From positions 1 through 14,728 of the forward strand of contig JAEZDL010000046.1 in NCBI GenBank assembly GCA_023418095.1: a DNA stretch of 14,728 nt. Reading direction: 5' to 3'. Both the position numbers and the translations under genes were made by a program. Under the pieces are notes generated by a model. The model made no database searches. It worked only from the letters and a program-made list of their open reading frames with translations, and had not been told where the DNA came from. Numbering within the stretch: position 1 is the stretch's first letter; each line of letters begins with the position of its first letter. Positions 1 to 7,690 of the stretch are shown piece by piece. Source of the stretch: Bacteroidota bacterium. GTDB lineage: Bacteria > Bacteroidota > Bacteroidia > Flavobacteriales_F > PHOS-HE28.

Positions 1-117
1 GATACCGGTGATCCCCAGGCCGACCACGCCCGCTACGTGCAGGATGTGGAGGAATGGAACCTGAACAATCCCGATAACCAACAGCCGCAACCGCTCCCCT
101 ATGTGGATGAACAGTAA
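1..117 (+). CDS. C-terminal end of a small secreted protein (partial, cut by window edge)
   Basis: Frame 1 is open from the first base and stops with TAA at 115-117, giving the last 38 residues of a protein. The tail aligns by eye with the C-terminus of the 148-residue protein encoded at 3396-3842. Both have the pattern TG(N/D), then AD, A, Y, Q, VE, WN, NNP. This copy reads DTGDPQADHARYVQDVEEWN followed by LNNPDN. The two genes also sit in the same place, directly upstream of a giant T9SS cargo gene, so this is very probably the first member of a duplicated small-gene/large-gene unit. Its stop lies inside the start region of the next gene, which suggests translational coupling. The function is unknown. 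I recall similar Y/W/NNP endings in other small Bacteroidota proteins but cannot name a family. Confidence 0.8.
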   Translation, partial: DTGDPQADHARYVQDVEEWNLNNPDNQQPQPLPYVDEQ

Positions 118-3100
118 CCGATCCATATTCCGATCGATCTACCGGCTGGCCCTTGTGCTGGCCTTGTTCGCTTTGGGCGCAACAAGCGAGGTGGCGGCAC
201 AGCAACCGGCTGATTGCGGGAACTGCGCATGCACGATGCCAGGCATGCAAGGCACTGCGATCAATCTTACCACATCAGCTACTGCTGGCGCTTGTCCTGG
301 AAGTGTTACGATCGCGTCATTTAACGTCGGTCGCTTTGGTAGATTCTATACTGTGGCAGGTCGGCGTTATACGTTGTCACTCTGCGGCGAGACTGAGAAT
401 ACCATGATCTATGTCACAACGAACACCACGATCCCGGGTGTTATTGCTTGTGATGATGATGGTTGTGGTGTTACGAACGGTCCTTCGCAAGTTTCATTCA
501 TCGCCACCACAACTGGAACTCACCGATTGTATGTTTTGAATGGTGATTGTCCGGTAATGTATCCGGACAATACGATCATGTCTGTGACGATCACTTGTAA
601 TTTGAATGTACTCCCAGCGAACAATGAACCTTGTACTGCGCAGGCGCTGCCGATGACCAGCACTTCGTGCAACTACGTTTCCGGTTCGAATGTGGGCGCC
701 ACGAACGCAGCTTCGATCAATCCCGGGATCGGTGCGCCGCCCAGTTGTGCCGGTTCGCTCTACCAAGGTGCGGACGTTTGGTACACCACCACGGTGCCTG
801 CTTCGGGCCTGATCGGGATCCAAACCTCTGAAGGAAGTATCTGCGCGGGTGCGATCCAGTTGTATACCGCACCCACCTGCGGTGGCACTTTCACGCAACT
901 TGCGGGTGGCTGTACTTCCGTGGGCCTTACCGGTCCCACGTCTGAACCAGGTCTTGTATTCGACGCTGCAGCGGCTGGTCTTGCGCAAGGTACCACAGTG
1001 TATATCCGCTACTGGGAACGTAACGGCAATGAGAACGGATCGTTCGACATCTGTGCGTATGAAGCCATCCGTCCGCCGAACGACAACCCTTGCGGTGCGA
1101 TCGCCATGCCATTGGGTACAGCTTGCGCGCCGGTAACGTATTCCACGGAGAACGCTTCACCGCTCACCGCGAATATCACGGCTCCCTTCGGCACGTGTGC
1201 GGGCACGCCGCCCGGGAATGATCTCTGGTTCAGCTTCCAGGTACCGGCCGTAGTGCCGCCCACGGGGATCACGGTGAATTCGATCGCCGGCACGCTCAAC
1301 AACATGAGCATGGCGTGGTACAGGCTCACCGCGGGCACTGCTTGCGGCACGGGTACCATGACGCAGATCGGTTGCAACCAGAACCAGACCGCTGCGAACC
1401 TGATGCCGCGGATCAACAGCACATCCGGCATCACGCTCAATCCGGGTGAAACGATCTATGTGCGCATCTGGAACGAGCAGCCCTGGGTGGGCACCTTCCA
1501 GATCTGCGCGTTCATCAACCAGACGCCGCCCAACGATAACCCATGCGGCGCCTATCCGCTTGCGTTGAACTATGGCTGCGTGCTCACCGGCGCCACCAAC
1601 GAAGCGGCTACACAAACACCTACCAGCGGATCCTGGAACGTGAACAACCCGACATGTGGTGGTGCGCCTACCACCGATGTTTGGTACACGGTAACTGTTC
1701 CACCAAATGGTGTGGTGCAATTCGATACACAGGCCGGTTCCATGACGAATGCGGCCATGGCGGTGTACAGTTCAACCGGTTCATGCGGCGCGAACAACCT
1801 TAACCTTACCCAGATCGCCTGTCAGGCGGCGGGAAGCCAGCAAGGTTCCACCGGCATGCCTTATGTTAACGTTACCGGCCAGACTCCCGGAAGCACGCTT
1901 TACGTGCGGGTATGGCGTGAAGCCGGCACCGAGGGCACTTTCAACATCTGCGCACGCCGCACCGATCCGCCTCCGGGGGATTGCTTCTATACCTTGAACA
2001 TGGCCGATTCCGGTGGTGATGGCTGGGGTGGAAGCTATGTGACCGTTTGCGTAGCCGGAGCTTGCTCCAACTACACCGTGAATGGATCGGCAGCATCGGT
2101 GAACATCGGTGCCAACATCGGCCAGCAGATCACTGTCAGCTACACTGCGGCGGGTGGTTTCCAGAACCAGAATTCCTACGTGCTCACGCAGTACGGAAGC
2201 CCGGTCTTCGTGGCCAGTTCGCCGCCCACCCAGGGCGTTGTCTACAGCGCATCGGTCACCTGCGATCCGCCGCCTGCTCCACCTTCGGATTGCATTGGTG
2301 CCACCACGCTTTGCAGCGTTGTTCCACAGGTGAACCAATTCCCGCAGAATACCGGTGGCGTGGCCGATCTGAATCCGGCGAACCGCGGCTGCATGTCGGC
2401 CAACGAACGCCAGGGACTTTGGTACACGTTCTCGGTCTCCGTGGCCGGAACACTTGGCTTCACGGTAACACCCACGGCGGGTGCCGACTATGACCTGGCT
2501 GTCTGGGGACCATATCCGGCTGGATCGAACCTCGGCAACATCTGCCCTCCGGCACAGCCACCAAGCCGGTGCACATGGGCTTGTTGCGCCGGGCCTACCG
2601 GCCTTGCAGTGAACGCTGCCCTGCCAACATCCGAAGGCGCCGGCGGTAACGGTTTCGTTCGCCATTACAATGCGCTCGTAGGTGAAGTGTACCTGCTCTA
2701 CATCGACAACTATTCCATGAACGGGGTAACGTTCAACATGAGCTGGACCGGAACGGCGGAAGTGGGCTGCATCATACTGCCGGTGGAACTTCTCGATCTG
2801 CAGGCCACGCCTGAAGGCAACAACGTGGCCGTGGAATGGACCACGGCATCTGAGAACGAACTCTCCCACTTCAATGTGGAGCGCTCAGCGGATGGCGTGC
2901 ATTTCGAGGACATCGGGCAGGTGGAGGCGATCGGCGATGCGGCCAACGCGAACTACCGGTTCATCGATGATGCACCGCTGCAAGGCCTCTCCTACTACCG
3001 CCTGATGCAGGTGGGCAAGAACGGTGAAGCTTCCAACTCACGCACGGTCATGGTGATGATGACAGGTGGCGGTGAAGTGGAAGTACACCCGAACCCGGCT

Positions 3101-3325
3101 GATGACCTGTTGTACCTGAGCCTTGTGCTGGCCCGGGAAAAGAACATGAAGTGGCAGATCCTGGATATGAGCGGGCGGTTGATCGCAGAGGATCTTTTCG
3201 CCGGCGTGAATGGCAGGAACACTGAAACGATACCGGTGGCTGCACTTGAGAAGGGCAGCTATGTGCTGAAGGTGACCGATGAACATGGCGGAACGGTAGG
3301 GAACTCACGTTTCGTGAAGCGCTGA
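107..3325 (+). CDS. Giant cysteine-rich secreted protein with T9SS type A sorting domain (copy 1)
   Basis: About 1,072 residues. ATG 107 is preferred because it gives a short basic N-region before the hydrophobic stretch; an in-frame ATG at 101 is also possible. A signal peptide (about residues 1-31, ending VAA before QQ) leads to a DCGNCAC motif. Residues about 35-165 form a first module with a CDDDGCG motif. Three homologous modules start near 172, 323 and 474. Each opens with NNEPC or PPNDNPCGA, carries a (D)(V/L)W(Y/F) strand motif and closes with YVRxW or YIRYW plus ICA. A DSGGDGWGG module follows at about 622-720, then a WYTFSV...DLAVWGPY module at 725-885. A fibronectin-like segment (LPVELL, FNVERSADG, SYYRLMQV) lies at 889-985. 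The T9SS sorting domain starts at about 990 with HPNPADD and ends FVKR. These features predict export through the T9SS and surface attachment or release. The ligand is unknown; adhesion is a guess. Confidence 0.9.
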   Translation: MNSNRSIFRSIYRLALVLALFALGATSEVAAQQPADCGNCACTMPGMQGTAINLTTSATAGACPGSVTIASFNVGRFGRFYTVAGRRYTLSLCGETENTMIYVTTNTTIPGVIACDDDGCGVTNGPSQVSFIATTTGTHRLYVLNGDCPVMYPDNTIMSVTITCNLNVLPANNEPCTAQALPMTSTSCNYVSGSNVGATNAASINPGIGAPPSCAGSLYQGADVWYTTTVPASGLIGIQTSEGSICAGAIQLYTAPTCGGTFTQLAGGCTSVGLTGPTSEPGLVFDAAAAGLAQGTTVYIRYWERNGNENGSFDICAYEAIRPPNDNPCGAIAMPLGTACAPVTYSTENASPLTANITAPFGTCAGTPPGNDLWFSFQVPAVVPPTGITVNSIAGTLNNMSMAWYRLTAGTACGTGTMTQIGCNQNQTAANLMPRINSTSGITLNPGETIYVRIWNEQPWVGTFQICAFINQTPPNDNPCGAYPLALNYGCVLTGATNEAATQTPTSGSWNVNNPTCGGAPTTDVWYTVTVPPNGVVQFDTQAGSMTNAAMAVYSSTGSCGANNLNLTQIACQAAGSQQGSTGMPYVNVTGQTPGSTLYVRVWREAGTEGTFNICARRTDPPPGDCFYTLNMADSGGDGWGGSYVTVCVAGACSNYTVNGSAASVNIGANIGQQITVSYTAAGGFQNQNSYVLTQYGSPVFVASSPPTQGVVYSASVTCDPPPAPPSDCIGATTLCSVVPQVNQFPQNTGGVADLNPANRGCMSANERQGLWYTFSVSVAGTLGFTVTPTAGADYDLAVWGPYPAGSNLGNICPPAQPPSRCTWACCAGPTGLAVNAALPTSEGAGGNGFVRHYNALVGEVYLLYIDNYSMNGVTFNMSWTGTAEVGCIILPVELLDLQATPEGNNVAVEWTTASENELSHFNVERSADGVHFEDIGQVEAIGDAANANYRFIDDAPLQGLSYYRLMQVGKNGEASNSRTVMVMMTGGGEVEVHPNPADDLLYLSLVLAREKNMKWQILDMSGRLIAEDLFAGVNGRNTETIPVAALEKGSYVLKVTDEHGGTVGNSRFVKR

Positions 3326-3349
3326 TCATGGATCGGCACTTCACAAAAA

Positions 3350-3379
3350 TTGACAGATCGGCGTAAATTCGTAGTTCGT
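3350..3379 (+). promoter_or_regulatory. Weak promoter candidate upstream of second small-gene/large-gene unit
   Basis: The 70-base gap between copy 1 and the next gene contains TTGACA at 3350-3355 and two imperfect -7-like elements, TAAATTCG at 3364 and TAGTTCG at 3372. The TTG-to-TAGTTCG spacing of 19 bases fits the Bacteroidota -33/-7 layout, but the -7 match is poor. GATCGGC occurs twice as a direct repeat (3331-3337 and 3356-3362). No hairpin terminator is visible after copy 1, so read-through from upstream is equally possible. Confidence 0.3.
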
Positions 3380-3395
3380 TCAAAAGAAGGCGGCC

Positions 3396-3842
3396 ATGGT
3401 AAAACGATATTCATTCCTACTCCTGCTGCTTTGCGGAAGCCTTGCTTCCATGGCGCAGCAACGCGTGGTGCATTACATACAGGCCGAAGCGCCGATCGAT
3501 ATCATCGGCCAGCGGCATATGACCGAGGCGGTGCGCGATGTGGATCCCAACGCGGAACTCTTTTTCCATTTCGATGATCTGAGCATCGTGCAGATCAATG
3601 CCAGCCCGATCGTTCCGATCGGCGAGATCAAGAGCTCGATCGCTACGTACGGCATCGCACTGCGCGAAGCAGCTCCCGTGATCACGCCGCAGCCGCAAGT
3701 GAACACCACTCCCGATGGGCGGCCACTCTACGTGCTCACCGGGAATGAAGCGGCCGATCGCGCCGCATACCAACAGGCCGTTGAGACCTGGAATGCGAAC
3801 AATCCGAACGATCGGATCGAAATGCCAGCGACCGTTGAATAA
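3396..3842 (+). CDS. Small secreted protein preceding the T9SS cargo gene (copy 2)
   Basis: 148 residues, unrecognised. ATG 3396 is supported by an AGAAGG ribosome-binding site at 3385-3390, five bases upstream. A type I signal peptide is clear: basic start, LLLLL core, cleavage likely after ASMA (residue 20) before QQ. The mature part has a core of about 70 residues with alternating strands and helices (VVHYIQ, then a helix, DPN, LFFHFD, IVQIN, then a second helix ending YGIAL). A proline-rich linker follows, then the TGN..AD..Y..VE.WN.NNP tail shared with the gene fragment at 1-117. The core aligns without large gaps with the protein at 7309-7641. There is no sorting domain, so it should stay in the periplasm. 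It ends in tandem stops TAATAA, 15 bases before the giant gene, so it is almost certainly co-transcribed with it. A chaperone or partner role for the big protein is my speculation. Confidence 0.85.
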   Translation: MVKRYSFLLLLLCGSLASMAQQRVVHYIQAEAPIDIIGQRHMTEAVRDVDPNAELFFHFDDLSIVQINASPIVPIGEIKSSIATYGIALREAAPVITPQPQVNTTPDGRPLYVLTGNEAADRAAYQQAVETWNANNPNDRIEMPATVE

Positions 3843-3857
3843 TAAAAAGTGGAACCC

Positions 3858-6800
3858 ATGAGAACACGTCTACTCCGTCCGCTTTTTGTCCTCGCGATCC
3901 TGTTCAGCGCTGGATCGATCATGGCTCAGCAGCCGATCGATTGCAACAACTGTGCATGCAACATTCCTTCAACGGGCATGTTGGGCCAGACCTTGTATGG
4001 GAGTGGTAACCAACCTGTGTGCGATCCGAATGCGCCTGCGATCTATACCATGGACATCAACCGGTTCGGCAGGTTCTGGGGTGTGCCCGGCCGGCGTTAC
4101 ACCATTTCGCTTTGTAACAATACGCTGAACACGGTACTCTATATCACGACCAATACCACCATTCCAGGTGTGCTTGCCTGTGATGATAATGGATGTGGCA
4201 CGCCCAATGGACCATCGTCCCAATCCTTCGTACCAACGATGGCCACCACCTACCGCTTCTATGCGTTCAATGCCGCCTGTGGCTCGATCTATCCGGTGGG
4301 AACGATGGCTGAGGTGATGATCACCTGTACCACGATCAACCCACCGTCTAACGATAATCCTTGCGGCGCCACACCTATCCCTTTGAATGGCACCGCGTGC
4401 AATTTTGCCGCCGGCGATAATATGGCGGCAACAAACTCCGGAGCGCCAGCACCGGTGGGTATCGGTAATATTCCGATCCCGCAATGCACCGGCGCAGGTT
4501 ACCAGGGTGCCGATCTTTGGTATTCCGTACAGGTACCAGCTTCAGGTTTGATCGGGATCCAGACCCAGGAGTCGATCATCTGCGCTGGCGCGTTCGAACT
4601 TTACACCAGTGGAAGCTGCTCCAACGGACCAGGCTTCGTTCCACTGCCAGGATCCTGTACGATCGTAGGACAGACCGGCCCGAATTCACAACCGGCCGGT
4701 GTGTTCGATGTTTCATCGTTACCTGTTGGCTCAACAGTTTACATCCGCTATTGGGAACGTAACGGTAACGAGAACGGCGCGTTCGAGATTTGTGCGTGGG
4801 AGGCGCAACGCCCACCGAACGATGAGCCGTGCGATGCGATCGCCATGCCGTTGAACACCACCTGTGTTCCCACGCAATACACGTTCGAGAACGGATCAGC
4901 ATCAACCGTACCGAACCCCACCTGTGGCAACGTGGGCAACGTGAACGATGTGTGGTTCACCTTCACCGTACCGAACCCCCTGCCTGGCAACTGGACTGGG
5001 ATCACCACGAGCGCATCGCCCAACGCACCGCTCGATCTGGCCATGGCGTGGTACCGGCCCACACCGCCCACGCCGTGCGATCCGGCAAACTTCGCTCAGA
5101 TCGCTTGTAGCCCTACCGGAACCATAAACAGCGCAGCACCCAACGTGCCACTGAATCCAGGTGAAACGATCTACGTGCGCATCTGGGGTGAATCGCAATG
5201 GATCGGCACTTACGACCTCTGTGCCGTACTCAACCAGGCACCAGCGAACGATCAGCCATGCGGTGCGTTCGCCCTGCCGGTGAACTATGGCTGCATCATG
5301 TCCACTTACTCCAATGCCTCAGCCACGGTAACCACCGTACCGGGCACACCAACGTGTGGACCCACCGTGAACGGTGACGTTTGGTTCACAGCAGTAATGC
5401 CGGCCACCGGCCCGCTGCAGATCGATATGCTCGCTGGACAGGCTACGGATATGGCGATGGCCGCTTACACCGGCAATTGCAACAGCCTAACCCAGATCGC
5501 AGGTGCTGGCGGCTGTGCCGCGAATGGCAGCCAGCAGGGACCTGGTAACGGTGGTATGCCCTACCTGAACATTACTGGGCCTGCACCCGGTTCCACGGTA
5601 TGGATCCGCGTCTGGAGCCAGAACGGAAACCTCGGGACTTTCGGTATCTGCGCACGACGCACGGATCCTCCGCCGGGCAACTGTTCATACACCCTCACCA
5701 TGACCGACAGCGGTGGCGATGGCTGGGGCGGCAGTTATGTGACGATCTGTATCAATGGGAACTGCAATCCTTACACCGTTGCCGGATCTTCAGCTTCCAT
5801 CACTGTCGGGGTTAATGTCGGGCAAACGTTCACGGTTAGTTATACCGCTGTTGGTGGTCAACAAGCCCAGAATTCCTACATCGTCACTCAGTACGGTCAA
5901 CCGGTCTACGTTAGCGGCACGACCCCTGATCCGGGTATTGCTTATAGCACTACTGTGGCGTGCGATCCTCCACCAGCGCCTGCGGGTGATTGCATGGGTG
6001 CGGTCCAGATCTGCTCATCGACCAACATTCCATGCAGTCCATATCAGCCAGGTGCTGTGACCGATCTGAATGGAAGCAACTCCGGTTGCATGAGCGGCCA
6101 GCAACAAGGTGTGTTCATGATCTTGAATTTTGGACCGAATACGCTTCCATGCACCCCAGTAGCATTCGATGTTGTGCCTGGGAATTCGGTGCCGTGTGGT
6201 TCATGGTCGAACAACATCTTCGACTTTGTGATCTGGGGTCCATACACGAACGCAGGACCTGGTGGCATGGTGAACGCCGGGAATGTTTGCCCGATCAACC
6301 AGCTTCCCTATCGCTGTAACTGGGCTTCGCTTTCAAGCCCTACGGTGAAAGGTCTGGCCTTCAACAACAGCCTGCCAGTTTCCCAGAACGGTGGTGGTGG
6401 GCCGATGGCCCGTCATATGGTGGTGAATCCTGGCGATCGCTTCCTGCTCTTCGTGAACAACTGGAGTGGAACAGGCCAGCAGTTCTCGATCCAATGGAAA
6501 ACGCCACCTCCCACATTCCAGGTACTCCCATCGGATTGCAACCAGACCAGCCCGTGGGTGGATGGACCAGCCGTTCCAGCGCCTCCGGGTAGCTATGCAA
6601 CGCCTGACTGCACCCCACTTGCGGTTGAGCTGCTTTCCTTCACCGCACAGCCAGCCGACAAACACGTGGACGTGCGTTGGAGCACCGCATCGGAACAAGG
6701 GTCGGCCTACTTCAATGTGGAACGCTCCGCCGATGGTCAGGTATTCGAATCGATCGGTCGTGTGGATGCTGCCGTGAACTCTTCAGCCATGATCGATTAC

Positions 6801-7172
6801 CACTTCGTGGACGATGCACCGCTCAACGGCCTCTCCTACTACAGGCTGATGCAGGTTGATATGCACGATGAGGCCACACACAGCCAGGTGGTGCCTGTGA
6901 TCTTCCGCGGCAATAGCGTGAACATGGATGTGTTCCCGAACCCGGCTGATGACATCCTCTGGCTCTCATTCCCGATCGAAGAGGAGACACAGTTGCATGC
7001 ACGCATCCACGATGCGAGCGGAAGGTTGGTGGGTGAACGGATCATTTCCAGCAACACCGGTCGCAACCTCACCGAGATCCCGATCGAGAAGTTCGACCAG
7101 GGAAGTTATACGATCGAACTCGTCACACAGGATGGTGAGCGCATCGGCATCAGCCGGTTCGTGAAACGCTAG
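3858..7172 (+). CDS. Giant cysteine-rich secreted protein with T9SS type A sorting domain (copy 2)
   Basis: About 1,104 residues, a paralog of 107-3325 along nearly its whole length. ATG 3858 is chosen over the in-frame GTG at 3849 because it starts directly at the basic MRTR region of the signal peptide (cleavage probably after MA, residue 23, before QQP). Order of parts: DCNNCAC motif (28-34); first module with CDDNGCG; three PPC-like repeats opening near 161 (NDNPCGA), 318 (NDEPCDA) and 460 (NDQPCGA); the DSGGDGWGG module at about 603-705; a DFVIWGPY module at about 708-900; the fibronectin-like segment (VELLSF, FNVERSADG, SYYRLMQV) from 921; and the T9SS sorting domain from 1022 (FPNPADD, ending FVKR). 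It is slightly longer than copy 1, with extra sequence in the WGPY module and a proline-rich linker before residue 921. It should be exported by the T9SS to the cell surface. The binding partner is unknown. It shares a transcript with 3396-3842 and is followed by a strong terminator. Confidence 0.9.
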   Translation: MRTRLLRPLFVLAILFSAGSIMAQQPIDCNNCACNIPSTGMLGQTLYGSGNQPVCDPNAPAIYTMDINRFGRFWGVPGRRYTISLCNNTLNTVLYITTNTTIPGVLACDDNGCGTPNGPSSQSFVPTMATTYRFYAFNAACGSIYPVGTMAEVMITCTTINPPSNDNPCGATPIPLNGTACNFAAGDNMAATNSGAPAPVGIGNIPIPQCTGAGYQGADLWYSVQVPASGLIGIQTQESIICAGAFELYTSGSCSNGPGFVPLPGSCTIVGQTGPNSQPAGVFDVSSLPVGSTVYIRYWERNGNENGAFEICAWEAQRPPNDEPCDAIAMPLNTTCVPTQYTFENGSASTVPNPTCGNVGNVNDVWFTFTVPNPLPGNWTGITTSASPNAPLDLAMAWYRPTPPTPCDPANFAQIACSPTGTINSAAPNVPLNPGETIYVRIWGESQWIGTYDLCAVLNQAPANDQPCGAFALPVNYGCIMSTYSNASATVTTVPGTPTCGPTVNGDVWFTAVMPATGPLQIDMLAGQATDMAMAAYTGNCNSLTQIAGAGGCAANGSQQGPGNGGMPYLNITGPAPGSTVWIRVWSQNGNLGTFGICARRTDPPPGNCSYTLTMTDSGGDGWGGSYVTICINGNCNPYTVAGSSASITVGVNVGQTFTVSYTAVGGQQAQNSYIVTQYGQPVYVSGTTPDPGIAYSTTVACDPPPAPAGDCMGAVQICSSTNIPCSPYQPGAVTDLNGSNSGCMSGQQQGVFMILNFGPNTLPCTPVAFDVVPGNSVPCGSWSNNIFDFVIWGPYTNAGPGGMVNAGNVCPINQLPYRCNWASLSSPTVKGLAFNNSLPVSQNGGGGPMARHMVVNPGDRFLLFVNNWSGTGQQFSIQWKTPPPTFQVLPSDCNQTSPWVDGPAVPAPPGSYATPDCTPLAVELLSFTAQPADKHVDVRWSTASEQGSAYFNVERSADGQVFESIGRVDAAVNSSAMIDYHFVDDAPLNGLSYYRLMQVDMHDEATHSQVVPVIFRGNSVNMDVFPNPADDILWLSFPIEEETQLHARIHDASGRLVGERIISSNTGRNLTEIPIEKFDQGSYTIELVTQDGERIGISRFVKR

Positions 7173-7190
7173 GTCCGTACGGATCACATT

Positions 7191-7227
7191 CAGAAGGCCG
7201 CTTCCATCGAAGCGGCCTTCTGCTTTT
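7191..7227 (+). terminator. Strong intrinsic terminator after T9SS cargo copy 2
   Basis: A perfect 14-base-pair stem (7191-7204 with 7209-7222; left arm CAGAAGGCCGCTTC) closes a CATC tetraloop and is followed by C and TTTT at 7224-7227. It lies 18 bases after the TAG stop of the giant gene. This is the clearest rho-independent terminator in the window and separates the surface-protein cluster from the genes downstream. The symmetrical stem could also act from the other side, but the minus-strand side has no good T run. Confidence 0.88.
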
Positions 7228-7294
7228 CGCGGCTATCAACGGGGAGCGGTTGGAACCGATCGGTGTGCGATCGCGTACATATCGGGGCGGCGGA

Positions 7295-7302
7295 TAGTTT
7301 CG
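7295..7302 (+). promoter_or_regulatory. -7-like element directly before the solitary small secreted gene
   Basis: TAGTTTCG matches the Bacteroidota -7 element TAnnTTTG at all but one fixed position. No convincing -33 TTTG was found. It sits only 7 bases before ATG 7309, so transcription would begin at or next to the start codon, giving a leaderless or nearly leaderless message. Confidence 0.35.
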
Positions 7303-7308
7303 CCCGTA

Positions 7309-7641
7309 ATGATGACCGGCCGCATTCCCTTTGTTCTCGCCTCCCTGCTCCTCTCCGTGCTCGCATGCGGGCAGGCTGTGCATCACTACGTAGCAGCGGT
7401 GCAGGGCATCGGCAGCAATGCACAGGAGAAGGAACTGCTGCATTTCCTGCAAGTGAACGATCCCAATGGCAGGTACGTGATCGATGCTGGCAGCGGCGAT
7501 GTGGACATCCATACAACGAGCCTTCTCTCGGAATCGGCGTTCGGACGGGCGGTGAACTCCGTGGGGTTGATCCTGCTGCATTTCCAGGAAGTGAAGCCCG
7601 AGGCAGGGCCGCGCCGCAAGCGCAACGCACGGTCGGCCTGA
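7309..7641 (+). CDS. Short, diverged paralog of the small secreted protein
   Basis: 110 residues from ATG 7309 (a second ATG follows at 7312). The N-terminus is a signal sequence with a hydrophobic core. It could be cut after GQA (residue 23) or, less likely, be a lipoprotein at Cys20, because VLAC is an imperfect lipobox. The core aligns with the 3396-3842 protein over about 65 residues: (V/A)VH start, helix, DPN, strand, (V)(D/Q)I strand, and a helix ending VG or YG plus I-L. This copy lacks the proline-rich linker and the TGN/WN/NNP tail and ends instead in a basic PRRKR segment. No giant partner follows it. I infer a third member of the same family that lost, or never had, its large partner. 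No molecular function can be assigned. Confidence 0.75.
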   Translation: MMTGRIPFVLASLLLSVLACGQAVHHYVAAVQGIGSNAQEKELLHFLQVNDPNGRYVIDAGSGDVDIHTTSLLSESAFGRAVNSVGLILLHFQEVKPEAGPRRKRNARSA

Positions 7642-7665
7642 TCCCAAAGCGCCTCTTGCGATCGT

Positions 7666-7681
7666 AACTTGGTGCCAAGTT
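7666..7681 (+). promoter_or_regulatory. Perfect inverted repeat overlapping a -7-like element
   Basis: AACTTGGTGCCAAGTT is a perfect 7-base inverted repeat with a 2-base centre, placed in the 49-base gap before the gene at 7691. Its left half, with the preceding T, reads TAACTTGG, one base off the TAnnTTTG -7 element. The geometry suits a repressor operator sitting on a promoter, but the regulator is unknown. It has no following T run, so it is not a terminator. Confidence 0.4.
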
Positions 7682-7690
7682 CACTGATCC

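Noticed and set aside
1781..2869. Long minus-strand open frame (362 codons) opposite copy 1 of the giant gene
   Set aside because: Arg/His/Gly-rich translation with no motif or signal; it mirrors codon bias of the clearly real plus-strand gene.
3326..3395. Terminator between copy 1 and the second small gene
   Set aside because: Only tiny GATC-based complementarity and an A run on the plus strand; no stem followed by T residues.
7641..7690. Lost WN/NNP tail of the third small protein in another frame after its stop
   Set aside because: None of the frames downstream of 7641 encodes the tail, so a simple frameshift does not explain the shorter protein.
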